Assembly: GCA_977006965.1 (NCBI GenBank) | Contig: OZ345375.1 | Coordinates: 1,860,001 to 1,924,000 of the forward strand | DNA length: 64,000 bases | Direction of reading: 5' to 3' | Origin: Phymatolithon calcareum | Taxonomy: Eukaryota; Rhodophyta; Florideophyceae; Hapalidiales | Shown here: positions 9,635 through 20,311 of the stretch, in pieces | Numbering within the stretch: position 1 is the stretch's first letter | Layout: every line of letters starts with the position of its first letter | The notes under the pieces: model-generated | Database searches by the model: none | The model's input: only the letters and a program-made list of their open reading frames with translations | What the model was told of the DNA's origin: nothing | Position numbers and translations under genes: made by a program

Positions 9635-12600
9635 TCTTGCTCGTTATTATTTGTGCTTTGCTCGATCTGCGTCTCTCTTCGATAGCTCTGAATCTGGCTT
9701 TTATACACGAGGAGCAGAAGCATATCTGGACGATAGGCGGCATATGGGGCGCTCATGCCTGCCACGAAATACTTTTTTCGAAGAGCGCCAAGAAAAACTT
9801 CTCGTGTGAAGACGCCATGTAGTGACGTCTGCAAGAACCCTACTCGTCCATCAAGAAGCATTGAGTCATGCTGCCATGTTCCCGCTGTCATCGACTATGC
9901 ATAATGCGCGCTGGAAGCGGACATAATATGCTGGGCGCCATTCTTGCCATTTTTCACGACACATGGGTACAGCACATGCGGTTCCCGGACATTTTCCGTC
10001 AAGCTATACGCAAATTGCGCAAGGATCGTTTGTTCGTACAGAATGCACTTCAAAGATAGCATTTTGCGAGCTAGCAGTCGCTCGCGCCTTTCTCCCCAGT
10101 GAAAAGATGGATTTTAAATACTGCCAATTCGATTGTGCTCAACGTATTTTGTTGAAATGCAATGTATAGCAGTTGCGATTACCAGTGAATCCATGCAATG
10201 AAGGGTCAACAATCGCGAACTTTTATGCGCTTCATTTTCCGAGGGCATTAGACGCGAAGTGATCGGAAGCTCTGTGTTGTTACCTTCACCGTCGCTGGAA
10301 GCAATGTGATCAGCGTTACTCACGGAGCCAATTTACTCCTGCAGACTGGATTCCACCTCTAAATCATACCTCTCATTGCTTGGGAACGACTTCCCCTCAA
10401 AAGGGTGACAGCGCAGAATGTGCTCTGGCATTATCAGGATAGATCCGCTCTTGAAATATTGGCTCGCAGAATAATATCAGGTACGGAGCAGACATGGAAA
10501 CAGTCTTTTCAATGCTCGCTGGTACTTTTCCTTCTCTGTGAGGCTACAGGAAGCTGAGTGCAGGACTTTCCGTCATAATTAGAAAGTGTATTTCTCACTC
10601 CGCCTAACTACCATAAACATGACTTTGCCTTATTCTTACATGAGAGAGTGAGATTTGTCTAGGTGTAGGGCTGTGCTTGACCAAAGAAGATGCACCAGAT
10701 CATCAGCTCCTGGTGTAGGATTGCTAGAGGGGTTCGATATCACAATCTCCTCTAGTAGAGGCTTACGAAATAGTTTTTGACACGTTTGACTTGTGGAACC
10801 GCGCGTTGGTTCCACGATGTACCACACTGGAAACATCACGAGTCGCCAGTCGTCCGAATAGTCTTACAATCCTCGCGGCCTTTCTTGACCAAATTAGGCC
10901 AGCATGCATCAACTGCAAGGCTGTTCCCGTCCATCTCTCGGCACACCAAGTTTATGCGGGAACGGGGAGAATTTTTCCTGGACGACGCTCCCCTAGTCAC
11001 CGTCACCAATGCCGCCAGTCTCGCACTCGTCTACGTTTGCGTTTCAATGTCCTATTTTATAGTTGCGTGCAGCGTCGGCTACACCAGCAACGAATTCGTC
11101 AGAGCGCCGGCGACCGTTCTCATCTTCGCGCTGCCATCCTCCCCCATGTCGGCAAAAGCACAGAGCTTTAAAAACATCGACGAATCTCGCATTTGCAATC
11201 CCTTTCGTGAACAAACTTCTAGCTCTTTCCGCGTTCTTATTCGGCCGAAGTCCATGTTTGAGATTTGCGCAAAGTGCAGCGCCAACAAATGGGCTCATCA
11301 CCCAGCTTCAGAATCACGAAACATGCATCACTGCGAGATCGTCGCACGTGTAGTATGAGCTATAGACAGTAAGAAGCCTGGTGGCTCCTCTATCACCATC
11401 AGCGTATGTCCTCTTTCTTGCATTTCGCTCGCCATTTTGGACAACGAATCTTCGATGGCATGTCGATTTCCGTTGCCCGCTGTCCTGAATTAGCTACCGC
11501 TACTATTATGAAAACTGGCCGTCGATTTGCTATGCTCTGATTTCACGCGACCAGATTTACGCGTTGGGAAAAACTGTCCCCCACGCCAGGGGGCCTCAGG
11601 CTGCGAGCGCGAGCGGAGGGCCAGCATATTTCAGCTAGGAGTACACCCGAACTGGCGGACGCTGAATCTATTTGAAATTAATTTTCCTCAGCAGCTGCTT
11701 GTAGGATGTAGACAACAGATTGGCGCCCCGGAAATCTACACAAGCAAAAATAGACCGCTGCGAGTACAAGAAAACTTTTTGATGTCCGCTTTTCCTTTTC
11801 AGATCATGGGTATGGTGCAATATAGTACAGCTTGGTTCTAACTTTGCGACATTTTTCAATGCATAATGGGGGACATGAAAATAGGCTCGTAAACATTTCC
11901 GCTAGGCGAGTAATTCTCCCGAGCATAGTCAATAGAACTGATAAGAGAAGCTGCGAGAACAATTGTCGTAAAATTTCAACATCTACACATGATGCTTGCG
12001 GCTGAAGCTCACTGACTGGGGCCACTAACCTCAGCTGCTTTCGAAAACCCGAGCCAAAGGCTGATATCGACCGGATTCCGGCAACCGCGAAAAACGGACG
12101 CAAATGCAAGTGCCTGACAAAAAGCATTTTTGACGCGAGGAAGATATTGCGTGAACTAGAACGATGAGGGCTTTGTAATGCAATAATACGGCCGCATGAC
12201 AATTCTGAGGGATGACAAACCCGACCACAATGTGAAGCCACTACCACGTTCAGTGAACGGTTGGCTGTGGAGCCCTTGATGATGCGCAAAGCCAGGTTCG
12301 AGGAATCAAAGTCTCACAATAGTCGCGCCATGACAAAACTTTGCAAGAGACGTGGCTCCATTTTCAGGCTCAGACATTGTTCGTCCTGAATTAAAAAGTC
12401 CCTTGACAAAACTATGTCCACGGCTTTCGAACATATGTGGACTACAGCAAAAATGGCGACGAATAACACCAAATGCAGACGAAAGGACATTTCCATGCCA
12501 CGCCCTCTGACAAGCGCACACTTTCAGTTCTCACACCAGCGCCACCGTGCAAGCCGCGCGATGTTCCCACCGCCAACTTCCCGGACAATGACGGTGGCGT

Positions 12601-12656
12601 AGCGCGCTGCTAATGCCGAGATTGAACTCTCTGACCAGCTAAGTGAAGGCCGAGGC
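9635..12656. other. Long intergenic region; no gene I can support
   Basis: Several frames of 60-190 codons occur. The longest, 10777-11358 plus, has hydrophobic stretches (LALVYVCVSMSYFIVACSV) but no recognised motif, and overlaps other open frames of similar quality. TATAAAATAG lies on the minus strand near 11060. Given the spliced C2 gene next door, a multi-exon gene could be hidden here, but I could not assemble one. The last 300 bp must hold the 12657 gene's promoter. Confidence 0.35.
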
Positions 12657-14390
12657 ATGTCGCGTCGGTACCGCGGGCGGGGAAACGATGGCCCCACGCC
12701 ATGGCCACTGCCACCACGTCTAGACAGGATTGACGAGGAAATGAAGACGAAAGACGGCCAAGACGATGTGAATACCGCCAAACCAGTGATACGGCGGGTG
12801 CTTCCAGGCGGCGGCGAGGTGTCAGACAGCATTTACCGGCGTATTGAGTCTCTGTACTCCGGCATGGGCTCCCCAGATGCAGGGGGTAGCGCAATACCGA
12901 GCAAGCTGGACATCGACGAGACGGACGAATTTCCGGAAGATACTTTTGCGACGCCAATTGCGGACGAGTACAATTCGGTGACTTTTATCAACGATGAAGA
13001 TGGCGGCGACGGCAGCTCGTGGTCGGCGAGTGATGGCATTGTGTCGTTCTCCACAGAAAAGCAAAAGCGAAGTGGAGGTCCGAGCTCGCAGCCACTTCGA
13101 TTGACAACACTGTTCGGCGGCGACGAGGAGGCGGATGAGCGAGAAAAGGAAAGTTCGTCGTCAGAGGAAGAAGACGCGTCGAAGTCGCCGAAGTATGCAG
13201 TATGGCTGTCGCCGCCACGATTGAACACGTTCTACGATCCGCCTACGAAGAATTCCGAGAAAGCAACAAAGTACGACGAGTTGGGCATAGAGGCGAAAGA
13301 AGTTGAAAGCGAGGAAGAAACACAAACAAAGGAAGCGCGGAAACCAGACAGTTCGAAAAAGCTTAGGTCCACGCCAGAGAAGGAACGATTATTGCGTTAT
13401 ACCAGACGACTCGCAGAGGAGGAACGGAGACGAAACGAAGAAAAACGTAAGCGGAACGCACGGAAACAGTCAACGATCGTTCCCGGTCCGTGCTTCTCAG
13501 TCACACCACCTGCAAAATCAGTACCAGAGACTGAGAAACAGGATACTTTCAGCCCGGCGCACCATCTTAACCTATCTGACCTCGACCTGGACAGCGAGGA
13601 ACTGGTATTTACGCCAATTTTCGACGGCTGGGGGGATAGTGGGGCAGGAGCTGCAGGAGGACCAAGAATATCACCGCCGGCGCGAAACTTTCCAAAAAGA
13701 CTGCGACCCAGACAAACACCGTTTGCAATGGACGCCGGAGAAGGCCGTAATGCAATACCGCATCTGGCAGCGAGATTCCAGCGTGGCGTGAGATTAGAGG
13801 CTGCTGATCCGGACGAAGACGATGTGAATGAAGCAGAGTCGATCCGACTTGGCGATACATTTTACGCACCACGAACACGTGCGAATTCACCAACCCGGCG
13901 GACACGTCGAACCGGGACCGGTGCACGTCTCCTCCGCACGCTTTCCATCAAGCGCGGAACCGACGGCGGCGAAGCGAAAACGGGAGCTGCCCGCGCAGCA
14001 GACGTTCAGCGCAGCTTGACGCGCGGCTTCGAGCATCGCGATGCCAATCGGACTGAATTCGTCGTACTCGGCAACTTGACGACAGCACTCGACATGGTTG
14101 CGGCAGTATGTCAGGACCATCTTCATCTAACAGTCTTTATGCGTCACTCCGGCGACAAACTTCGCGTGGAGAACCGCACAGTATCTGGCGGACGTCTGCG
14201 TGTTTCCGTCTGCTTCCGCGAACTGTCCGGTGTCCGTGTGACCACTCTAGTCGCTGTACGCGCAAGCCGTCTGGAACGCACCGCGACGGCCGCGGCGCGT
14301 GTGTGGGAATTTTTCGTAGCGCTCGTCACACAGCTGGACATTGAAGGTCGTATCCCGTCGGACCTTGCGGGCCGGGCAAGGTTGAAATAG
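12657..14390 (+). CDS. Acidic/low-complexity protein with a KA1-like C-terminus
   Basis: A 577-codon uninterrupted frame with no family I recognise over most of its length. Residues 1-25 are basic (SRRYRGRGND); 45-65 have VSDSIYRRIESLYSGMG, which looks like a short linear motif. Residues 80-210 are acidic and Ser-rich (ESSSSEEEDASKS), and 230-275 is a charged helix (LLRYTRRLAEEERRRNEEKR), possibly coiled coil. Residues 400-450 are Arg-rich. The C-terminal 100 residues change character to alternating strands and helix: TTALDMVAAVCQDHLHLTVF, GDKLRVENRTVSGGRLRVSV, then RVWEFFVALVTQLDIEG. That order resembles KA1 domains at the ends of Snf1/MARK-type kinases, which bind acidic lipids or partners, but no kinase domain is present. 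The KA1 idea is inference from pattern only. It is convergent with the SNARE gene, with 36 bp between stops. Confidence 0.8.
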   Translation: MSRRYRGRGNDGPTPWPLPPRLDRIDEEMKTKDGQDDVNTAKPVIRRVLPGGGEVSDSIYRRIESLYSGMGSPDAGGSAIPSKLDIDETDEFPEDTFATPIADEYNSVTFINDEDGGDGSSWSASDGIVSFSTEKQKRSGGPSSQPLRLTTLFGGDEEADEREKESSSSEEEDASKSPKYAVWLSPPRLNTFYDPPTKNSEKATKYDELGIEAKEVESEEETQTKEARKPDSSKKLRSTPEKERLLRYTRRLAEEERRRNEEKRKRNARKQSTIVPGPCFSVTPPAKSVPETEKQDTFSPAHHLNLSDLDLDSEELVFTPIFDGWGDSGAGAAGGPRISPPARNFPKRLRPRQTPFAMDAGEGRNAIPHLAARFQRGVRLEAADPDEDDVNEAESIRLGDTFYAPRTRANSPTRRTRRTGTGARLLRTLSIKRGTDGGEAKTGAARAADVQRSLTRGFEHRDANRTEFVVLGNLTTALDMVAAVCQDHLHLTVFMRHSGDKLRVENRTVSGGRLRVSVCFRELSGVRVTTLVAVRASRLERTATAAARVWEFFVALVTQLDIEGRIPSDLAGRARLK

Positions 14391-14426
14391 TTCAGAAACG
14401 CTTTACAGTTGTAAGGAAGGATGCAG

Positions 14427-15377
14427 TCAGTGTAGAAGAATGAGCAGTAAAAGTCCGACTATTGCCGCAACAATGAGCAAAAGTGTGAAGAATAACCGTC
14501 GCTTCCCGTCGCGACCGCGCCGCGCGCGCGCCAATTCACGACGGGCTCCCGATGTACTTTCCAAAGAATCTTCCACGTTCACCGCGACATACTCGAGCGT
14601 TGTGCCCTGCTCGACGACCAGACCGGCCAGATCGCGCATGATACCATGCACGTCCGCGACGTCCGAGTTGATATCACGTAATGCATCGGCACGCTCTGCG
14701 CGTAGCACGGCCGCGCTTTCCAATTCGCGACGCAGCGCCAATTCCTTCGCGCTGACGCGCAGTAAAGGCACGGTTTCATCGCCGCCCAACGGTGCGGAAG
14801 CGCGCGCGGCGCCCAGGTCCGGGAGAGTTGCTAGCTTCTTTGCATCGGCGGACGCGGCAGCTCGGTCCGCGGCAAGCGCTTCCTGTTCGCGGGAGGCGGA
14901 TTCGCGCAGAGCGGCGGAAAAGTCGGCGATCTGAACACGCAACTCGGAACGTAGGTCTTCGGTTGCGGAAGAGTCCGGGCCGGTGTCGAGACGGGCGGCA
15001 AGTGCAGCGGCGTTACGGGCGATTTCACGGTTCTGAGCACGGAGAGCGCGCGATCGGTGCACCTCGTCTGCACCGCAGTTGCGCAGAGCGGCGGAATTGG
15101 CGGCGAGGGCGGCGAGATTGCCGCGAAGCTCGTTCGCGGTGCTTCCGGGGGATGAGATTCTAGTGGAAAGAGAGGAGAGCGTGGCAATTTCGCGATTCGA
15201 GGAACGCGGCATTGCCGTCATGTCGCCGAACGACATGATGCTGGACGCGGTTTGAACGAGCTGGTATGGATCACTGGGTCGGAAAGTTAGGTTGGGTGTC
15301 CTCTCTTCTGTCGTTCGGTGTACTGTACGGCTGGACTGGCGTAGTGAGCACACCTCAAACGTAAATGGTAGGGCCAT
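14427..15377 (-). CDS. Qa-SNARE (syntaxin-like, endosomal/vacuolar type)
   Basis: A 316-codon frame. SNAREs drive fusion of vesicles with target membranes; Qa members have an N-terminal three-helix regulatory domain, a SNARE motif with a central Gln, and a C-terminal anchor. Here the SNARE motif is about residues 227-290 (INSDVADVHGIMRDLAGLVV, EQGTTLEYVAVNVED), with central Q257 in VVEQGTTLE. A basic patch GRDGKRR is followed by a 22-residue tail anchor (LFFTLLLIVAAIVGLLLLIL) ending two residues before the stop. Residues 50-215 are helical. ISSPGSTANELRGNLAALAA lines up with the start of the Habc region in STX7/Pep12-like proteins. The first ATG gives 47 extra residues; an internal Met at 15236 (MSFGDM, as in plant SYP2 proteins) is an equally good start and would give 269 aa. 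A CCACGTGT box lies near 15412. Confidence 0.88.
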   Translation of the reverse strand: MALPFTFEVCSLRQSSRTVHRTTEERTPNLTFRPSDPYQLVQTASSIMSFGDMTAMPRSSNREIATLSSLSTRISSPGSTANELRGNLAALAANSAALRNCGADEVHRSRALRAQNREIARNAAALAARLDTGPDSSATEDLRSELRVQIADFSAALRESASREQEALAADRAAASADAKKLATLPDLGAARASAPLGGDETVPLLRVSAKELALRRELESAAVLRAERADALRDINSDVADVHGIMRDLAGLVVEQGTTLEYVAVNVEDSLESTSGARRELARARRGRDGKRRLFFTLLLIVAAIVGLLLLILLH

Positions 15378-16580
15378 CGAGCGAATCGAACCGACTCAAT
15401 AGTCGGTATGCGCCACGTGTCCAACGTTTTGTTATTCGCTGTTTCGTTGCATTACAGTGTTTGTCAACGGCTTGACTCCGACGATACAACTCATGTCCTG
15501 TGTATTTTGTCGTACAGGACACGAATATGCACGAGACATATGTTGAAAACATCGGACATATCTCTGACAAATTTCGAAACGGCTAAAGCGAACGCAATGT
15601 TTTTAAATAACTGCAGCCTGCACTGCTTTCCAACACTCTCGACAGCATAAGCTTGATGCTCAGTAAGAGAGCAGTGCACAATCTGCTTCAACTTGTACAT
15701 ATCCCCGCAAGCGTCGTTCTTGTGTGCTTCTCTTCATAATCAATATGCAGTATTGTAATGCCTTCTATCTCTGTTTTGTGCTACAATGGCTCTTCAAACT
15801 TCTGCAATGAATATCAATGCCTCCTTATTAAATCCAATTGGTATGGGTTATAGTACGCTTTTCGAGGGAGCTATGCTAGAAAATCCCTCTGTTTTGCCCC
15901 ACGGGAGAGGTATCTGTCCTGAAGGATCGTTTGGGTTCCTCGCGACTGATATCCCACCCTCGAGACAAAACCTCGGCGATTTTCAATACTTTGAGCTGAC
16001 CAATACAAACTGCAATACCGACGGATCGCGCAATCTGAGATCGCTATTGCATATTGCAATATATTGCGACGCATCACTGCTTATCATCCCGCACAGAAGT
16101 GAGGCGATCCCTTGGTTCAGACAGCGATATTTTGCGTATAGCCCGCCCCAGTTACAGACCATTGGAGCAGTGTTAAAGACGCTTTGTCAAGGCTACCGCC
16201 GTAGATTTCGCAATCTGGAGCATCGATTCCATTGCCTGTCTTTGACGAAGCATTGGATCCCGCTTTCAACTATGGTGATTCGAACCAACATCTATTTACC
16301 TCATTGCGGAAATAACTCCGAAGAGCATTACAAATATTACAACTAATAGTTCTCCTTTGTCGCCTTTCACTGCGTATATTTGATCCTCGATCGAAATCCT
16401 TTATCCCAGTTACCCGCTGCCGCTGATCTAGATTCCCGATGGTTCGCTTCAACGGACCATAAAGCACGTCACCTTTAAAGCCGTGGACTGCTGAACAATC
16501 AGGAGAGTTATTTTCATCTCCAGGATGGAGTGATGCATCATCAACAACATTGCAAAACATCCCTACAAATCGCCGTACAT
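15378..16580. other. Intergenic; no supported gene
   Basis: A 186-codon plus frame (15786-16346) and a 143-codon minus frame (16701-16270) show no motif. The minus one partly overlaps the SDR1 3' end in another frame and I treat it as a shadow. The promoter of the SNARE gene should lie at 15378-15600. Confidence 0.4.
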
Positions 16581-17411
16581 CTACAATGCCAAAGTTGTCC
16601 TTTCCGACTTCACGTTCTTCCGCATAAAATCGGCAGTGCTCGGACAAGTGTACCAACTTGGCAGAAAGTTTCTCATAAACCTCCACAATCCATTCATCCA
16701 ACCTGGAGTATGTACATCCTCCTTCCCAAACGCCGCAAGACAGCTCTCAACAGCCTGTTCAGTTGGCATGACATCGAACGGTATCTTTCCGCTCTCAAAA
16801 CATGCCCTCCCTCTCTCCACCAACTCACTCTCCACAAACCCCGGTTCAAACGACATGACCTCCACCCCATACTCGCACAATTCATACCGTAGTGACACGG
16901 CCAGCGTAGTCACAAACGCCTTCGAGGCGGCATACAGCGCGAAATAAGGGTTCGCCCGTGCCGCCAGCGAGCTGACGAATATCATGCCGCCGCGCTTCCG
17001 CTTCGCGAGACGCGGTCCGATGAGACGCGCCAGTGCCGCCACGGCCGTGACGTTCAGCGCGATGAGATGCTCGATGTGATCCTGCGATTCATTCAAATAC
17101 GCACCCATGGCCGACGTGCCGGCGTTATTCACAAGCAGCCCGACGTCGAGGTCGGCGACCGCGGCTGCGATTTGCGAGGCGGATTCGGGTTTCGTCAGAT
17201 CGAACGGAAGAACGAGTGTTTGGATTGAGTAAGCGGCGGATAGATCGGCGGCTAGAGATTCGAGGCGATGTGCGCGACGCGCGACGAGAATTACGTTCAG
17301 GCCGCGCTTGGCGAACGAGTGGCAGAACTCGGCGCCGATCCCCGACGAGGCGCCGGTGACGAGCGCCCACGGGCCGTACTTCTGAGCGAAGGTGGACGGA
17401 GACGGAGGCAT
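16581..17411 (-). CDS. Short-chain dehydrogenase/reductase, copy 1
   Basis: A 276-aa classical SDR, an NAD(P)H-dependent oxidoreductase. It has the nucleotide-binding glycine motif TGASSGIG (residues 19-26) and NNAG (95-98). The catalytic set is Asn120, Ser147/148 (FVSSLAARANPY), Tyr160 and Lys164 (YAASK), and all are present. The opening KYGPWALVTGASSGIG and length resemble bacterial COG0300-type SDRs and, more distantly, 3-ketoacyl-CoA reductases. Substrate cannot be told. No long N-terminal extension or membrane segment is seen. It is the most diverged of three tandem copies on the same strand (others at 18604 and 21201), sharing about two thirds of residues by eye. It carries a promoter block at the same distance as copy 2. 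Intact. Confidence 0.93.
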   Translation of the reverse strand: MPPSPSTFAQKYGPWALVTGASSGIGAEFCHSFAKRGLNVILVARRAHRLESLAADLSAAYSIQTLVLPFDLTKPESASQIAAAVADLDVGLLVNNAGTSAMGAYLNESQDHIEHLIALNVTAVAALARLIGPRLAKRKRGGMIFVSSLAARANPYFALYAASKAFVTTLAVSLRYELCEYGVEVMSFEPGFVESELVERGRACFESGKIPFDVMPTEQAVESCLAAFGKEDVHTPGWMNGLWRFMRNFLPSWYTCPSTADFMRKNVKSERTTLAL

Positions 17412-17985
17412 GATTGTTGGACCGTTCCTTGGGGAAGCACGTATTGGCGACCTTTGGCAATCGATGTCGGGGTTGCAGACAGCATGGCTGTTATATCTAT
17501 AGCTATAGATACATTCGCACAGGGTTGGACAATAACTGAGGTATCGCCAATGGGAATCGTCATGGTGTCGCGTTTTGGCTGGCAGCTGCCATCATGATGC
17601 ACCCTCGGCATTGGCATTGTGCATGGAATGGCACTGTAACGCGAACTCTCCTACAGTATGATACATTGCTGATGAGGCTTTTTTCTTGGCAAATAGGGAG
17701 ATTTTATATTTATTTGAAGCTGATGTCACCTGCAACAGGCGCTTAAAGAGACAGTTGGCAGCGAGTTGGGCGACCTGCCGTTACCATATTTCACTACCAA
17801 AAGGGACGTACGGTAGACAGTGAAAATATGCCCTACTGAAACGCCCCGTTAGATGCCAAAAGACAAGATTTCGATTCATCATACTGTCCTGGGCTGGAGC
17901 TCAGGGAATATTATACAGTATCCATAAAGCACCTTGAAGAGAACCATCATGGTGGTTCTTTTAGTAAGACTTCTCAAAAAAAGCG
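17412..17985. other. Upstream region of SDR1, downstream flank of the SDR2 unit
   Basis: No gene. It contains the conserved block at 17539-17567 (listed separately), a palindromic CTATAGCTATAG near 17497, and DNA from about 17640 that reappears near 19670 (CTACAGTATGATAC... TTGCTGA.GAGGCTT). Confidence 0.5.
17539..17567 (-). promoter_or_regulatory. Promoter block shared by SDR1 and SDR2 (CCAAT-containing)
   Basis: AGGTATCGCCAATGGGAATC continues to near 17567 and is identical at 19565-19593. In both genes it begins exactly 128 nt upstream of the ATG (17411 and 19437), although the DNA between differs by many substitutions. It contains a CCAAT core. Conserved sequence at a conserved distance suggests a promoter element. 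Confidence 0.55.
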
Positions 17986-18090
17986 AGAAGAGCTACCCTA
18001 TTGTGGATAGCGCCTGAGGAAACCTTGCCCGCATATTCGTAACACTGTAAGGCTTTTAAAAATAAACTTGTCAAAAAAACCTTAAGAGCG
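17986..18090 (+). repeat. LINE 3' tail
   Basis: GCGCCTGAGGAAACCTTGCC continues to GTAAGGCTTTTAAAAATAAA. It is the reverse complement of the tails at 1625-1710 and 30065-30150, so it is a short 5'-truncated LINE end in plus orientation. A diverged copy lies at the matching place in the other SDR spacer (20140). Confidence 0.6.
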
Positions 18091-18204
18091 GTTCAAACAT
18101 TCAACCAAGACTCTGTCCAATTGCCTATGCACTTGGCAACGCTGCCACAAGCGTGTACAGTAACCTTGCAGAAGCGTGCACAGTAACCTTCAAGTATGAT
18201 AAAA

Positions 18205-19437
18205 TGCCCCACTGCTTGTTGTTGAACTCAGTTTTGAGAAGTCATCAAAAAACTTAGCGTATCACTGAGCCTGTACAGTATATTACATCCGTCGACGACT
18301 CGTACCGTTGCCATATGGTGCCCAATCTGACTGAAAAATGTTGCCCTATCGTATCACCCGTCTACTGAAATGCTGTCTGCCGACACCTTTCGCCCAGCTC
18401 GCGTGAGGAGATTGCCGTTAGAGCGGCATAGTAGCACCCGGGACCATGCTTACTTCAGTGCCGGCGAGGCTCAATCTTTTTCATAAAGGATTGAATACTA
18501 AAGAAGACATTAAACTATAAATGGACAAAGCGTGTCCTTTCTCCAGCACAACGTACATTGCAAACTACATCCGTAAACAAGCAAGGCACGTCAAAAACTG
18601 TCCCTAGTGCTCCAATGCTAACTTTTCCGGAAGAAGCGCTTTCCGCATTATCTTAGCAAATTGTGGCATGGATACCCAACTCGGCAAGAAGTCCATAACA
18701 GTTTTGAAAATCCAATTCGACCACCCCGGAGTATACACCACCTCCCTTCCAAACGCCGCAATACAACTCTCAACAGCCTTTTCAGTCCCCATAATCGACA
18801 AACTCGACACCACCGACTCATCAAAATACTCTGCCGCCCGGTGGGCCATCTCACTTTCCACAAACCCCGGCTCAAACGACATCACCTCCACCCCATATTC
18901 GGATAGCTCATATCGTAGTGACACGGCCAGTGTAGTCACAAACGACTTTGAGGCCGAATACAACGCGTAATAAGGATTTGGCCTTGCCGCCATGGAACTC
19001 ATGAAAATAATCCCACCGCGCTTCCGCTTCGCAAGCTGCGGTCCAATCACACGCGTCAGTGTCGCCACCGCCATGACGTTCAGCGCGATGAGGTTCTGGA
19101 TTTTCTCCAGCGGCTCGGTAACATACGCGCCGAACATCTCCACGCCGGCGTTATTCACAAGGAGGCCTACGTCATACCCACTGACCGCGTCACCGATTTG
19201 GACGGCCGCACCAGGCTTCGTCAGGTCGATTCCGAGGACGAGTGTGTTGATAGAGTGCGCTGAGGAAAGCTCGAGGGCAAGCGCCTCGAGACGGTCAACG
19301 CGACGGGCGACGAGGATCAAGTTGAGGCCACGCTTCGCTAGGGAGCGGCAGAACTGAGCACCAATTCCCGACGAGGCGCCGGTGACGAGCGCCCACGGGC
19401 CGTACTTCTGCGCGAAGGTGGATGCCGACTGGGGCAT
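18205..19437. repeat. SDR tandem duplication unit A (spacer plus SDR2)
   Basis: From about 18205 (GATAAAATGCCCCACTGCTT) the DNA matches 20822 onward, through CTTAGCGTATCACTGAGCCT and GCGTGTCCTTTCTCCAGCA, into the two SDR genes. The match shows that spacer and gene were copied together. The gene bodies are closest over the first 200 codons and less alike at the 3' end. Confidence 0.75.
18604..19437 (-). CDS. Short-chain dehydrogenase/reductase, copy 2
   Basis: A 277-aa SDR from the Met of MPQSASTFAQKYGPW, chosen because it aligns with copy 1's start and keeps the 128-nt promoter spacing; an upstream in-frame Met at 19506 would add 23 residues. TGASSGIG, NNAG, the Ser of FMSSMAARPNPY, and the YSASK Tyr/Lys pair are all present, so it should be active. 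The first 200 residues are nearly identical to copy 3. The C-terminal 80 residues (after EPGFVESEM) diverge more, which suggests gene conversion over the 5' part or selection for change in the substrate-loop half. Same strand and spacing as its neighbours; substrate unknown. Confidence 0.93.
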   Translation of the reverse strand: MPQSASTFAQKYGPWALVTGASSGIGAQFCRSLAKRGLNLILVARRVDRLEALALELSSAHSINTLVLGIDLTKPGAAVQIGDAVSGYDVGLLVNNAGVEMFGAYVTEPLEKIQNLIALNVMAVATLTRVIGPQLAKRKRGGIIFMSSMAARPNPYYALYSASKSFVTTLAVSLRYELSEYGVEVMSFEPGFVESEMAHRAAEYFDESVVSSLSIMGTEKAVESCIAAFGREVVYTPGWSNWIFKTVMDFLPSWVSMPQFAKIMRKALLPEKLALEH

Positions 19438-19564
19438 GGTTGTGGCACTGTTCTTCGCTGAGACATGTGTTGGCGACGTTTCGCAGTTGGTGTCGAGGCT
19501 GCACACATCGTAATTGTTATCGTTCCGACAGTGTAGAAATCGTACAGGTTTAGGAAAATGATTC

Positions 19565-19593
19565 AGGTATCGCCAATGGGAATCGTCATGGTG
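19565..19593 (-). promoter_or_regulatory. Promoter block of SDR2 (same as at 17539)
   Basis: Second copy of the AGGTATCGCCAATGGGAATC block, 128 nt upstream of the SDR2 start. SDR3 lacks it; its upstream region holds a hairpin instead. Confidence 0.55.
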
Positions 19594-20134
19594 GTGCGTA
19601 TTGACTGGATGCTACTTACGATCATCGTAATTATGCACCCCCAACATTGATTAATCACGTTCCACTTCGAAGGGAAGAGCGAACCTTCCTACAGTATGAT
19701 ACTGTACATTGCTGAAGAGGCTTGTTCTTGCAAATCTCTGTACTGTACTGTATTTGCCATGGCAAATATAGTTCGGAGATTTTATTAATTTTTGAAGTTG
19801 TTGTCACCTTCAACAGGCGCTGAAGCAGAAGGTTGAAGCTCATCGTAAGGTAACACGATGTTGAAGTTGAAAGGGCAGCGAGTTAGGCGACCTGTCGTTA
19901 CCCAATTTTACCAAAAGGGACGTACCGAAGACGGTGATAATTTGCTCCACTGAAACGCCTCGTTAGATGCGGGTTTTTCGGCAAGATTTCAATTCAACAC
20001 ATTGTGCTTGAGCTCAGGGAATATCATAGAGTATTAATGAAGCACGTTGGAGTGGTTCTTTTAGAAAGAGTTCTCTAAAAAGCGAGTACATGCCACAGGC
20101 TCCGGCAGAAGACCAAACTTAGGAGAAGAGCAAC
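19594..20134. other. SDR spacer; no gene
   Basis: No coding frame. Shares stretches with 17640-17990 (for example GAGCTCAGGGAATAT), so this is part of the duplicated spacer. Confidence 0.5.
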
Positions 20135-20220
20135 CCTATTGTGGGTAACGCGTGAGGAAGACTTGCCAGCATATTCGTAAGACTGTGAGGCTTTTAAAAA
20201 TAAATTTATCAAAAAATTCT
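20135..20220 (+). repeat. LINE 3' tail, partner of 17986
   Basis: GCGTGAGGAAGACTTGCCAG through GTGAGGCTTTTAAAAATAAA repeats the tail seen in the other SDR spacer with similar flanks. The LINE therefore inserted before the SDR unit was duplicated. Confidence 0.6.
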
Positions 20221-20311
20221 CTGAGTGGTTCAAACATTAAACCAAGACTCTGTCCAATTCCCTTCGCACTTGGCAAAGTTGCCACTAGCGTCTGCAGATG
20301 CGTGTAACCTT

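Noticed and set aside
10777-11358. 193-codon plus frame as a membrane protein
   Set aside because: No motif, other frames equally open, and no sign of constraint.
14440-14934. 164-codon plus frame opposite the SNARE gene
   Set aside because: Ala/Arg/Ser-rich antisense shadow; the minus strand has the SNARE motif and tail anchor.
16270-16701. 143-codon minus frame past the SDR1 3' end
   Set aside because: Overlaps SDR1 in another frame and shows no motif.
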